NCBI GenBank assembly: GCA_947179155.2
Contig: OX359264.1
Span: 8,534,501 to 8,598,500, forward strand
Direction: 5' to 3'
DNA length: 64,000 bases
DNA from: Hedera helix
Taxonomy: Eukaryota; Streptophyta; Magnoliopsida; Apiales; Araliaceae
Part shown: positions 1 to 11,529 of the stretch, in pieces
Layout: every line of letters begins with the position of its first letter
Numbering within the stretch: the first letter of the stretch is position 1
Notes under the pieces: generated by a model
Databases searched by the model: none
Told to the model about the DNA's origin: nothing
What the model saw: only the letters and a program-made list of their open reading frames with translations
Translations under genes and position numbers: made by a program

Positions 1-760
1 ATCATTTAGATCAATTTATAGAACAAAACTTCTATTTATTTGTTTAAATTACTATTATCTCTAAATATATGACTATTAAATATGAAAGAACTTAAATAAA
101 ACAAAATTTAAAATATTATTGATTAACAAATGTTAATAAAAAATAATAATTAATTATATTTTTATATACTTGCACATAGCAGAATAATGATAATACGTTA
201 CATGTATAATTAAATAGTTGTCACTATATAAATACATACATGTGTGATGTGATTGTGATATTATTCTAGCATTTTTTTTAAAATTAATTACTTGATATTT
301 AATTACAATTATTAGTTTCACATATTTAATCAAATAAATAATACTCACAATAGTTTATAATGTTAAAATTATTTCTTAATTAAAGTATTAAACATAAGTT
401 TTTTTAATATTTTTTGTTAATAAGTACATTTTTATTGAATAAAATAAATTGTATGCTATGCTCAATAGCCCAAAATCAAAACATCATATTATGTATCATA
501 AAAAAAATAAAAAATTAATAAAATAATCAATTGGTCAACGGGTTGGCCCGACCCATCCGAACCATGGGCTGAGGAATTTTGGTCCAAAAAATTCTGGGCC
601 TTTTTAGCTTGGCCCGACCCGTTTGTCAGGTATAGAATAAATAGTGTAATGAATTATTATTGCTGAAAAAGTAGGAGTTGAGCTTAAATTTTTATTTTCT
701 AAGTTTCTTTGATTTTGTATCCTATATATGTATTGCAATAAGTAGGGGCAAAAACATATA
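1..760. other. AT-rich intergenic DNA
   Basis: No coding potential is visible. A GC-richer patch near 535-640 repeats the motif GGCCCGACCC, which looks like a transposon remnant, but I could not define its ends. The rest is low-complexity A/T sequence. Confidence 0.6.
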
Positions 761-1034
761 CTCCCTCTATCTCAACATGAATTTTTTAATTATTATTTTA
801 AATAATTCTATGTTAAATATCCATTTATTTTAAATAACTAATATTTTATAATAATTTATCTATAATATCCTTAATATTAATTATTATATTTCTATTTTTT
901 ATACATATTTATGGAATATCACTAGTTATATATAAAAAATTATATAATTAAATGAGAATTTAAATATAAGTAATTTTAACTTTTTTTAATATACACAAAA
1001 AATCAATCAAAATTTTAATCCTGAACGTAAGGAG
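761..1034. mobile_element. Stowaway-like MITE
   Basis: The element begins CTCCCTCTATCTCA and ends with the inverse motif (GTAAGGAG), and it is bounded by TA on each side (759-760 and 1035-1036). A TA target duplication and a CTCCCTC terminal repeat are typical of plant Tc1/mariner-type Stowaway elements. The interior is non-coding and AT-rich. The terminal repeats are degenerate, so the copy is old. Confidence 0.65.
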
Positions 1035-1992
1035 TAATTGATAATAAAGAATAAATGAGTATATGAATATATAAATAAAGAATCATTAATTAATTAAAGA
1101 CGAATGCTATCATTAAAATAACATGAATAGGTGAATTATATTGTCAAATTTCTATATTTATTTAGTTTTTTATTAAAGATTAGTTAGATATTATTAGTTA
1201 AATAATATATTTTAGTATAAAATATATTTTTCATAAAAATCATCACACAAAATATTAATGTATTTATTATTATAATTAATATATTATTATAATGCAAAAA
1301 GTATAAACAATATAACAATTCTATTCAAAATTCATACTTTGCACATGATCGTGAATTAGCTAAAATAAAGTGATTAATATTATTTCAATAAAAATTATTA
1401 TAATAAGGTAATTAGTGTAATTTAAATTGCTAAGAGCAGTTAAAATATTATAAAAATATCACTAAACATATATTTATTTTAAAAATTTTATTTTTATTTT
1501 AATAACATTAACCTTAAAAATTTCATTTTTATTCAACCGCCCTAATAAATTACAACTATTACCTGTATAGTAAGCTGAATTTAAACATTTTTTCCTCACC
1601 CATCATTACAAATCTACTTGTCCTTTCGAACATTATCGCTCCTTAATCAAGTCTTTTTCATCGTAACATTAGCATGACTGCTAACACACATATATAACAT
1701 ACACAATTACACATTCATATATTCTAATAATATTATCAAAATATTAAAATGATTGCGTATTCAACTGGCATCCTTTTGTGAACTTACTTTTTTTCTTCAC
1801 CTTTCTGGTGTTTATTTCGTACCTTATAAACGGACTCTATTACCCAGAAACAAACATATCCTCTCTACTCCGTACCATCTTCGTGAAAGTTTTAATTATT
1901 ATTAAATTTCCACCTAAAATCTCTGAAAAAAACTGCATAAAAGGTGAGATTAAGGTACCTTGTATTAATTGTGTGTTGGGAATTGGGAGAAA
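1035..1992 (+). promoter_or_regulatory. Upstream region and presumed promoter/5' UTR of the bHLH gene
   Basis: A TATA-like TTATAAAC lies at 1824-1831, about 165 bases before the start codon. No ATG occurs between it and the main ATG at 1993, which fits a simple 5' UTR. The stretch 1560-1735 is a dispersed repeat: a diverged copy lies at about 58340-58690. The transcription start is inferred from the TATA-like box only. Confidence 0.4.
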
Positions 1993-4900
1993 ATGGCTCT
2001 TGAGCAGCCAGAGGAGGAGGGAGTGGCAGAGATCTTAAGGAAAAAGCTTGCTCTTGCTGTTAAAAGTATCCAATGGAGCTATGCAATCTTCTGGTCCATT
2101 TCATCTACACAACCTGCAGGGTATTCATAAATTTTCCATCTTTTCTTTAATCTGCAACTAGTTATTCCCATTTTTTTATATAAAACTTTCAGTATTTTTT
2201 GGGATGGGTTTTCTATTTTGACTTCTTTTTTGGCCCTTGATGCTCTAGAAACTAAGTTAAGTGGATGACTGGGTGAGAGCTTGAGAATGTGTTGAGGGAA
2301 CATGGAAAAACATGAATTTCTTTTTTAAAATGTTATTTTTTGTTCAATTTTTTTTGGGGGCTTAATCAGTTCCATTTAGGTTCTCAATCTTATGCTTCAA
2401 ATGTTTCTCTACTATTTTATTAAATGGTTGTTATATGCACTATGCAACACCTAATAGCCACTTAGTAAATTTGTGGGTATATATGTTCGTAGTTTCTTTT
2501 AATGCTTGTTGCTTTAATAGGATTTTTTCCTGAATTACTATCACAATAAACTGTTTGTTATATGCACTATGCAACACTTAATATATATACAGTTATATAT
2601 TTATTTACGTATGTAATATTTATTCGAATAATGTGTGAATGGAATTCTCTTTAGGGTATTGGAATGGAGTGATGGGTACTACAATGGGGATATTAAGACG
2701 AGAAAAGCAGTTCAATCAGAACAATTAGATGCTGATCAACTGGGGTTACATAGGACTGAGCAATTAAGGGAACTTTACGAGTCCCTAGCAGATGCTGAAA
2801 CCAACCCACAATCTACAAAGCCTTCTGCTGCATTATCCCCTGAAGATCTCACTGATACCGAGTGGTATTTCTTGGTTTGCATGTCTTTTGAGTTCAATAT
2901 TGGCCAAGGGTAATTCACAATCATTTTTCTTTTTCTTTTTTAATAATATTCTGTTCCTTAAATCTTGATCTGAATTCAGTCCATTTTGAGATTAATTTTA
3001 TCAAGTTGATTTTATTTGTTTATCATGGCACAAAGGTAATTAACTTTGATTATACTTTTTCTTTGAAATTGTTCCTAATCAGATTGCCAGGAAGAACATT
3101 AGCGAATAATGAAACCATCTGGCTGCGCAGTGCACATTATGCAGATAGTAAAGTATTCAGTCGCTCACTGCTCGCAAAGGTATATATGCTCTGATCATAG
3201 ACATCATTTTTTATGCCAGAGTTTATTAATATGGTTTAAATGTCTCAGAAAAAAATACTTAAGAGTTTTTTTGGGTTTTTTGTTCTCTGTCTGGATTTTC
3301 GTGATGTTCCTCAGAGTGCATCAATTCAGGTACTAACTTTTTCAACAGTAATGTTACAGAATCGAAATATCTATTTTGCTAACTATACATTTTCTGCTAA
3401 AGAAGTCATTTTTCGATGATATATCTTTTGTATTTCACTTTCAGACTGTGGTATGCTTTCCGTATTCAGGAGGTGTAATTGAGCTGGGCACAACTGAGTC
3501 GGTTAGTTGAACATAATTTGTGCTCAAATTTAAGCATCTAAAATTTTCTTTTAGTACATTTAAATTTCTTTAGGCCTTGTGTTGTTCCACCGTTGTTTTT
3601 CCTATTGAAGGTTTCGGAGGATCTAAACATAATTCAGCACATAAAAACATCCTACTTGGAGACTCCAAATGCAATTGTCTCCAAAAATTATAAGTACATT
3701 TCTGAAGCCACTAGAAATGAGAAAGACACTGACTATGTCAAGCTAGATCAGGATGTCCTTGACACCAATCTTAATCCCGAGATAGAATGGGAAGAAGTCA
3801 ACACTTACTCTACGAGTAATAGTTCAGAAGGATTTGAGCCAAATCATCAGGTACAGAAATCATTAATAGCCGAAAGGATAAATGTGGGAAACTCTCAAGC
3901 ACAAAGCTGGCAATTTATGGATGATGAAATCACTAATGGTGTCCTCAATTCCATGAGTTCCAGTAATTGTATATCGCAAACCTTTGCCATATCCGAAAAG
4001 CTTGTCCCTCTTCCAAATGAAGAGAAGGGAAATGTTGATCGTCTGCCTGACCTTGAAAACTGCAAGGATATGGAACTGACCTCAGGAGAGATTCAGAATG
4101 ATGATATCCACTACCAAAGCATTGTTTCCACCCTTTTGAAAAGTTCTAACCAATTGATTATGGGACCATGCTTCCAGAGCAGCATGAAAGATTCGATCTT
4201 TGTTAGATGGAAGAAAGATAGAATGTTGTGTGGTCAAAAGCCTAGACTTGGAGGAGCTTCACAAAGATTATTGAAAAAGGTAGTTTTTGAAGTTGCTAAT
4301 ATGCACAGTTGTTGCTTGCTGGAGTCTTGGGAGGATAATGTGAGGGGAGGGAAACTAAGGAAACCAGTGGCTGATGAAACAGATGCAAACCATGTACTAG
4401 TAGAGAGAAGGCGAAGAGAAAAGATACATGAAAAATTTGTGATTCTTGGATCAATGGTACCTTCTACTAGCAAGGTAGCTAAAGCCCCAAGTTTTTGATC
4501 ATCGTGCTAGCATTCTTGTCAAATTGTGAACTTCAGTACATTTTAACTGTTTTGAAAACTTCCAATTTGTTCAATTTTTACTTTCTCAAAAGTAAACTCT
4601 TACCTACTTCAGCTTTAAGTTTGATGCGGAGTTTTGCTCCTAGGGTTTAGAGTAAAAGGTCCATCTTATTAGCAAACTTCTAGATGCTTTTCTTAGTATT
4701 GATCTATGTTATAATGCATATGTATGAGATTGAACTAAAATTTAAAGGTATCGCAACACTATAAAAAAAATTCTGTTTTTGTTCGTGTAGGTTGACGAAG
4801 TGTCTTTACTTGATGACGCAATAGAACACCTGAAGAGTCTGGAGAACAGGGTAAATGAGTTGGAATCTCAAAAGGAGGTTCAAGACATAGAAGCAAGAGG

Positions 4901-5713
4901 GAGAAGAAAACCTCAGGATGTTGTAGAGAGGACTTCTGATAACTATGGTGACAAGAGAATACACAACAATAAGAAGCGGGTGATGAACAAGAGGAAGGCT
5001 TCTGATATCAATGAAATGGAGGGTGTAAACCACGTTCAACCGGAAGATAATTTTACTGATGATGTAACTATCTCTGAAATTGAGAAGAATGTTCTGATTG
5101 AGGTTAAGTGTCCTTGGAGGGAAGGTTTATTGCTTGAAATCATGGATGCAATAAGAAATCTTCATTTGGATTCTCACTCTGTTCAATCTTCCAACATTGA
5201 TGGAAATCTCTCTTTGACTGTTAAATCTAAGGTTCGACTCGACTTCTTTTAAGCAATCTATATAAGTTTGTTTTTTATGTAGAATAACTTGCCACTCCTA
5301 AGGTAATGTTAATGCTACATTTAGATTGAAAAATAGTGGAATTAATTTAGGTTTGGAGTAGTCAAAGGATGGAATGGAATGAGTCATCAGAATGAAAATC
5401 ATATATTTGGTAGGAATGAGAATGGTTCTTTATATTCCAATTGAACAACCAAACACTTTTTTTCTTCATTCCAATGGATTGAGCCATTCCATTTCCCATT
5501 TGATTCCTGCAATCAAAACGCAATATAAGTTTTCAACTATAACTCACTTTAACTTTCTCCCATATTCCTCATGGCACCATTTTTTATGGCTTGAAAAGTA
5601 TTATGGCATTCTTTTGATATCGATTTATGGTTTTAATGCAGGTGAAGGGATCAACAATGGCATCTGTTAAGATGATAAGACAAGCAATTCAAAGAGTTAC
5701 TAAAAAGTGTTGA
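1993..5713 (+). CDS. JAF13: bHLH transcription factor, GL3/EGL3/Delila/JAF13 type (subgroup IIIf)
   Basis: I assembled eight exons: 1993-2120, 2655-2909, 3083-3179, 3315-3329, 3445-3501, 3611-4474, 4791-5231 and 5642-5713 (TGA 5711-5713). All introns are GT-AG and phases agree, giving 642 aa; GL3-type proteins are normally about 600-650 aa. Exons 1-5 encode the N-terminal MYB-interacting region (IQWSYAIFW, LEWSDGYYNGDIKTRK, LSPEDLTDTEW, LPGRT, VFSRSLLAK, VVCFP). Exon 4 is a 15-base microexon encoding SASIQ. Exon 6 holds the acidic middle plus the basic region and helix 1, keeping the DNA-contacting H, E and R of HVLVERRRR. Exon 7 begins with helix 2, and exons 7-8 end in an ACT-like dimerisation region (NVLIEVKCPWREGLLLEIM). 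In this family the protein joins R2R3-MYB and WD40 partners in the nucleus to control anthocyanin and epidermal fate. The first ATG has good context (AAAATGGC). Oddities: KVDEVSLL instead of the usual KVDKVSIL, and HEKF instead of NERF. The symbol reflects resemblance; orthology is untested. Confidence 0.93.
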
Positions 5714-6364
5714 AAACCATTCTCAAACCAAAATTTGAAGGTCAGCTTGTGGTTTCTCGCAAGATTTTTATAGGTATCTAACCATCAAAAAATAAAGGTT
5801 CTTGGGTAGTGCTGTTCTGAGTTTCCTCCAATTCCCATGAATAGAATTTGTTGCTTCTGTATGTCACTGGAAGTTCGGTTGATCACATGCATTGCTTCAG
5901 TAGTGATGCTGCTGGGCTCCTTCGAGAATGTGGCAAGTAACTAGTTCTTGTGAAGCATGTTGTTGCTTTATTTCTTCATGTTGAGCGTGGGTGACCCATG
6001 AAAGGAATCCAAGTTGAAAAAAGATTTACTTGTTAGATTGGTGGCCAAGACTAGTAAATATGATCCCTAATCTAATTAGGAGAATAATTTGTTAGCCAGA
6101 ACCATGTGATAGGCCTGAGGTTGTTTTCAATCCGAATGGAGTAGGAAAGTATTATGAATATGACTGTGAGATAGTCTTATTATTATTGGAGAAGCTCGGT
6201 GGCAAGAAGGCCACCTAAAAGAATAAATTGAGAGGATTACAGTTTGTTACTCATGAGTTTCTGCTGCCATCTCCGTTCAATTGAAAGTTGAAATACTTTA
6301 TTGGTTCGGGGTGTTTTAGGTGGTGAAGTTAATTAGTTTTCTCAATCTAATTAAAGGTAAATTT
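5714..6364 (+). other. 3' UTR and downstream flank of the bHLH gene
   Basis: AATAAA-type motifs occur soon after the stop codon (around 5790) and near 6220, so the transcript probably ends in this stretch. No other coding potential is seen. The mixed base composition is unlike the AT-rich transposon DNA further on. Confidence 0.45.
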
Positions 6365-6560
6365 GTACTCTCTCAGATTATTGTGTAACATCAAGTTTTC
6401 TGGCGTAAAACTTACTTGGCGTAAAACTTAGAAGGATTATTATAAGCTCATTATTGTTGATATTGTGGAGATTTAGAGTTCTACCCGTGGCTTTTCTCTT
6501 TAAGGATTTTTCATGTTAAATATTGTGTCTTACTTGTGGATGGTTAATTGTTATTTTTGT
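6365..6560 (+). repeat. Copia-type LTR fragment (U5-like part)
   Basis: The run from TGTGTAACATCAAG through GATATTGTGGAGATT to the motif TTTTTCATGTTAAATATTGTG matches 10745-10920 and, more weakly, 55390-55500. At 10745-10920 the same sequence is followed by a methionine-tRNA primer site, which identifies it as the end of a Copia-type LTR. Here no primer site follows, so this is a solo or truncated piece. Confidence 0.5.
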
Positions 6561-7830
6561 TCTCATTATTGGGTTTGTTGATTTCCTATTTAATTGCACA
6601 AAGTGAGAAAAGTAATTCCTAGGATTGAGATTATTTTTTGTTCACTTTTCCCAACACTTCAATGACATCATAGTTTGGTTGATTTCACATGCTAAATGAT
6701 GCAAGTATAAGTTTGTTCTGCAATGCACTATTTACAAAGAAAAAATGAGATGGTAGGAGTTGCAGCATAACCCCTAGTTCTGTAAGGTTCACCTGAATAA
6801 AGAAAATAGACACCTACTGTCCAGGAAGAATGGTTTAGATTTTCCTTTATTTCGATGATTTGTAAAAACATTTTGTAGATCAACTAAGAAATTGAAGAAT
6901 AGAGAATAAGCCTGATGTGTAAGCTTATCCATTAACCTCCAAATATTTACAGAGGAGATTATTTATACAAAGCCACAATTAACATTGGGTGAGAATAAAA
7001 TACAAGAAAGGGCAATACAAAAGCAACTAATGACACTCCATAGTAAATGATTCCACTGCCTCAAGGCATTGTGCGAAGCTTGCCTCCACGTTCCATAAAG
7101 CATTTGATGTTGTTGCTTGGGATGCTGTTATAGCATTACATACTTTATTACACCCCACACAAGTCGGAGGTCAACAAGGATTGTGAACTCCTAACTGGAC
7201 ATCATCATAAATAGAACAAGGTAACTTGAATTGGATCTTCTAGAGTCCCCACAACCTGCCTAATCACTGTCACAATGGGCCTTGCACTGTTGGGAATTCT
7301 TGAAAGACAACAATAAACCTCGTCTTGGAGAACCTTTGTTCCTGCGTGTTGTATCTCTTTTGTCTTAAGTTTCTCCTCGCCATATATTTCCTCAAATGAT
7401 GTGCGATGCGGTAGGACATGAAAGGGACAGGAATCTCAGGTAAAGTACTTGATAGGCCTAATTTTATTTTGAATTTCATCCAACTGGTGGTATTTGATGG
7501 ATATGCTGATATAATATGTATACTTCATTTTGTTGTTTTTCTAACAGCACTTGACGCCGCAACAAAAGGAATCGATACATAAATTCCTGTATCAGATATG
7601 ATCTTCACTTTGCCTTGTTAGAAATAAATGTTATGATATGAAGAAAGATCCCGAGGAATGTGGATGCTTTGGATTCAAATGTGAAAAGACTCCTCTTTCT
7701 ACCACGACATGTTGAATTCGTAAATTAAAATAACTGATTTTCACGGTCTTTTAGGTCTTGCTTAAAAAATGTGATTATAAGAAAAAAGAATTCCTATTGT
7801 AGTATTTCTAGCTGGTCTGATGATATATTT
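6561..7830. other. Unassigned stretch, possible minus-strand LTR-like remnant
   Basis: No recognisable protein is encoded. On the minus strand a TATAAATAATC motif near 6965 is followed by sequence resembling an LTR leader, but I found no paired repeat, target duplication or primer site. A 69-aa minus-strand frame at 7270-7479 resembles nothing I know. The stretch is less AT-rich than its surroundings. Confidence 0.25.
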
Positions 7831-7945
7831 TGGAAACTGATATTTTTATAGGATTTTTTAATATTTTTACATGAAAAATGTTGTTATAAATTTATAATGA
7901 CAGTTTTGACCGTCGCTATAGGTCTATTGTAAAAATATCAAATAA
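7831..7945. repeat. Truncated copy of the GGAAACTG MITE
   Basis: The left end (GGAAACTGATATTTTT) and following bases match the left end of the complete MITE at 11530-11782, including the interior motif ACCGTCGCTATAG. No right terminal repeat is found, so this copy is one-ended. Confidence 0.5.
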
Positions 7946-7996
7946 TCATGTGGCATTGTGAGCTCATGTGTACGGCTTGTTTCGTCTCCATACTTA

Positions 7997-8407
7997 GGGG
8001 GTGTTTGATAAAAATTGAATGAGCTGAATCTGAATCTGAATCAGAATCTAAATGAGCTGAATCTGAATCTGAATGAAAAAAGTTGTTTGATAATTAACAT
8101 ATCTGAAAGATCTGAATGACATATTTTTAATATTTTACCCCTCTGAAAAAATTCAAAGTTGTTGTAAATTTATTTAATATTACATAATATAATTTTTTTT
8201 ATTTTTTTTATTTTTTTTTTAATTTTTTTTAATTTTTTTTTCCCCATTCAGCCACCATTCAGCTAATTCAGCCACAAATTCTGACCTTAACCATTCAGCC
8301 GCGCCATCTGACCGATTCAGCCATTCAGACGAAACAAACGCACTTAACCATTCAGCCACTTACCGATTCAGATTCAGACCCCCATTCAGCCACTAACAAA
8401 CAGCCCC
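7997..8407. mobile_element. Tourist-like MITE (PIF/Harbinger type)
   Basis: The ends are GGGGGTGTTTG and CAAACAGCCCC, near-perfect inverted repeats, and TTA lies directly outside each end (7994-7996 and 8408-8410). A three-base TTA/TAA duplication with GGG..TGTTTG termini is the signature of Tourist/PIF-Harbinger elements. The interior of both arms is rich in repeats of GAATCT and its complement, so the element can fold back. It is 411 bp and non-coding. Confidence 0.85.
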
Positions 8408-8860
8408 TTAGCAAGCTTCTTCCTTTACAGCTCATTGTGGATATTGACCTTTTAGATGATACAATTTTGCCATCCAAGTTATGTGGAATTATTGGTGCTG
8501 TCATAATTTAATAGCTCAACCAGAAAATAATATTCAAAGTCTTTCTGCACGGACCGTGGGTTGTTTGCTCTTTTTTACTACTAGTTATCTTAGATTTTTT
8601 TCAGTAAATTATTGTTGGGATATTTTTCAAATCTTTTTTTTTTTTATATTATTAAAAGAAGGGTCCTACTAAAAATAGGAGTATTATTTTAAAAAGTATC
8701 CTATTTTTAATAAGATATTTATTATATGTTAGAGTTATATTATGAGAGAATCTTATTTTTGGTAGGAGTATTTTGAAAGTGCCTTACTTTGAATAGGAAA
8801 ACGAAACTTGTGAGTACTATATAAATAAAGTATTATGTTTAGTTGTTGAAGTATAACAAA

Positions 8861-9068
8861 CAAGGGCGGAGTCAGGAATTTTTATTGGAACGAGCTAAAA
8901 ATATTATAATGTCAAAATTGAGTGGACTATAAAAATAAACACAATAAAAAACATGAATTTTATATCCATAGTATGACATTTTAAGTCTATATTCAAAAGT
9001 ACACAAAATGTTTGACTTCGTAAAATGTCATATATCTAGTCAAGTATGATATAGATTTGTACAAAATT

Positions 9069-9104
<36 letters not shown>

Positions 9105-9917
9105 CTAACAAAGTGGTACCTTACGATTCTTAAGAGAATCAAAATCAGCTACTATCAAATCTAAATTGATATATTTAGCAAGTTCCCTTTTATTGTTAAT
9201 AATCATGCAAAATGGGCTAGTATGTGAGAAAAATGGGAAAAAGGTAACGAGGGAGAGAAAAAAATAGGAATGGGAATGGGTGTGTCGTAGCCATGGTTAA
9301 TTTGGTGTGTGTGTGTGTGTATATTATTTTTATTTCTTTAGCAACTTTGAAGAAAAGTAAATGAAACGAAAAGTGTTATCTTAAGTTTGGAAGTCCATTA
9401 TAACTTTTTAATTTGATTTTAAACTAATATAAATTTATTCAATATATAATGGATATATATTATTAGTGGAATGTAAAGTGCGTACAACTAATGTTAGAGG
9501 CTAGTCTAGAAAATGGAAGTTAATTAATTTCTCTTGTATTAATTATGCGTAACGCAGTTCAAACATCATGCATGCATCATAATTTGATAGTCACTCGGTA
9601 AAACGCCTGCTTAACACCAACTGGTCTATATATATATTTAGTTGCAATTGCATACAAGTAATACATATGATGGGGCATGTATGATTCTATATATATATAT
9701 ATATATTACTTTTAATTACTGTAAAAGTAGGAATTTATTGAGAGCACGCATTGGGGATTTCTTACTTGGCTGCTAGTCTGTCTTGTGTGCACGGCCGCCA
9801 CGTTGAGTTTCTCTTGAAGATAACTCCAACACCGTCCGACACTTGCAATCCCTCTAATTTTCTCACTCTATCTTAAAAGGGTGGGGTGAGGTTGAAGGGA
9901 CATATATACATACGTAC

Positions 9918-9972
<55 letters not shown>

Positions 9973-10406
9973 AAATTTTCAAAAGCAAACTTTAAAAAAC
10001 GAACTAAAGACGAACCGTCGTCTTTGGTATCTATGACGACGGTTCGACCCGTCGTCATAGAGTGCATGACTATGGCAACGGGTCGAACCGTCGCCATAGA
10101 TACCAAAGACGACGATTCGTCTTTGGTTCGTTTTTTAAGGTTCGCTGGAGAAAGGGACTGTATATATATATATAAAAGAAGGGGAACTGGGGAAGGAATT
10201 TGGATAATATTTGTTTGGTGTGGTTGAGCATGAGATGAGGATGAAAAGTGCGGCTAGACGACAAATTAAGAGAGAAATTGTGTGAGAAGGTCTTGGACTG
10301 GGCTGAGATGGCATGGGCTGGGCTGGGCTGAGTTTTTTTTATAATTTTTTTTAACTTTTTTGGGTCAGGCTACAGCCTGCCCAGCCCTCCAGTGGCTCCG
10401 CCTCTG
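8861..10406. mobile_element. Non-autonomous hAT-like element, 1.5 kb
   Basis: The left end reads CAAGGGCGGAGTCA and the right end, reversed, reads CAGAGGCGGAGCCA. The flanking 8-mers are ATAACAAA (8853-8860) and GTAACAAA (10407-10414), an 8-bp duplication with one mismatch as expected for hAT elements. The related sequence at 55266-55315 lacks the insert and aligns across the junction without a gap. No transposase frame exists. The interior holds an (AAT)n run at 9069-9103, a short (GT)n run at about 9303-9320, and the fold-back MITE at 9970-10160. Confidence 0.75.
9918..10174. mobile_element. Fold-back MITE inserted in a (TA)n microsatellite
   Basis: Arms of about 70 bases (about 9985-10056 and 10066-10141) are near-perfect inverted repeats around a short spacer. 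They share blocks such as GACGACGGTTCGACCCGT and its complement. A (TA)n run of about 50 bases lies on the left (9920-9969) and a shorter (TA)n on the right (10161-10174). This is what an insertion into a TA repeat would leave. The element is non-coding. Confidence 0.7.
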
Positions 10407-10595
10407 GTAACAAAATCAAAAATCATGGAGCATGTTAAGAGTTGAGAGAGAGTGTGATAGAGTTTTTGGTTTGTGTGAGGAAGATGATTTTTGTAGCTTT
10501 TATATTCTGTGTTAAAAAGCTATATCATGATAGGGAAGGTTTTGTGCCTTTTAATTCATGCAAAAAGTTGTGCCGTTGATATTATCATATTGTGT

Positions 10596-10742
10596 AAAGA
10601 CAATTTTACATACATAACATTCAAACGCTACATCCAACTTAACTATTAAAAAATGGGGCACGATACGGATTTCAATGTCATGCTCTACTTTGTAATGGTT
10701 AAGATGAATGTAGTGTTTGGATGTTGTGTACTTGTACTTATT
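10596..10742. mobile_element. Small fold-back MITE (family with AAACACTACAT arms), copy 1
   Basis: Inverted arms read about CAAACGCTACATCCAACTTA and its complement near 10685-10725, around a short centre containing a palindromic GCAC/GTCATGC block. Similar elements lie at 11921-12061 and at 59876-63225 (interrupted). It interrupts the Copia LTR remnant. Confidence 0.55.
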
Positions 10743-11529
10743 CATTGTGTAATATCAAGTTTTAGGTCGTAAAATTTGAGAGAATAATTAGCAAAAAAAT
10801 AAAATTTGAGAAACTTATTGTGAGTTCATTATTTTGATATAGTGGAGATTTTAAGGGTTTTTTCACGTTAAATTTTGTGTTGTTTTAATTTTATTTATAT
10901 TTTTGGTATGTGACGATTTAATTCATAACATGTGGTATCATGAGCTAAGTTAATTGGATCCAAGGTAAGGGAGAATTAGTTGCATTAGTGTGACAAATAA
11001 AGAGAATAAAGTTTGAAGGGGTTGTATTCGATGTTTGTCATGATGATAATGAATAAATGATTTTACACTTATGGAGGATCATTGTTGTAACTGTTAAATG
11101 ATGAAGATGATAGAGATGACGATTAAGATGAAGACAATAATGTTGATGATGATGTTATTAAAGAAAACGATAATGATGATGCGGATGACACAGATGAAAA
11201 ACATAATATAAAACTCATTTTATAAAATTAAGATATATACTTATATAGTTTCTCAAAAAAGAAAAAGAAAAAGATATATACTTATATACAATATAGGTAT
11301 CTCCCACAAGTTATTGGAAATAATATTTTTAACAATTCTCTTAGAAAAACATGATACATTTAGCTAATAATATAAGCAATTTAAAAAAATAAAATTTACT
11401 CACATCAAATTATTTTAATAATAAAAGAGTAACTCACATTTATTTGCACGTGTCCTTTTGACGTACAATAATTAACTAATTGTGTGGACCTTAATTTATG
11501 TTTATTTTAAACAAAAGGAGTTACTTGTA

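Larger units (their letters stand above)
8680..10945 (+). repeat. Degenerate Copia-type LTR remnant, interrupted by a hAT element and a MITE
   Basis: Pieces at 8680-8860, 10415-10595 and 10743-10932 form one LTR-like sequence once the insertions are removed. It has a TATA region (TACTATATAAATAAAG near 8817) and a paralogue at 55130-55510. It ends beside TGGTATCATGAGC (10933-10945), a decayed version of the methionine-tRNA primer site TGGTATCAGAGC. No gag-pol follows. The DNA after it (10946-11529) has GAT-rich low-complexity sequence and no gene. Confidence 0.55.

Noticed and set aside
1778..2038. Possible uORF overlapping the bHLH start
   Set aside because: The frame opens at GTG, not ATG, and no ATG lies between the TATA-like box and the main start codon.
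4234..5039. Minus-strand frames within the bHLH gene
   Set aside because: They lie opposite well-supported exons 6 and 7 and encode nothing recognisable.
7270..7479. 69-aa minus-strand frame
   Set aside because: No recognisable family, no splice or start support; probably chance within an unassigned repeat-like stretch.
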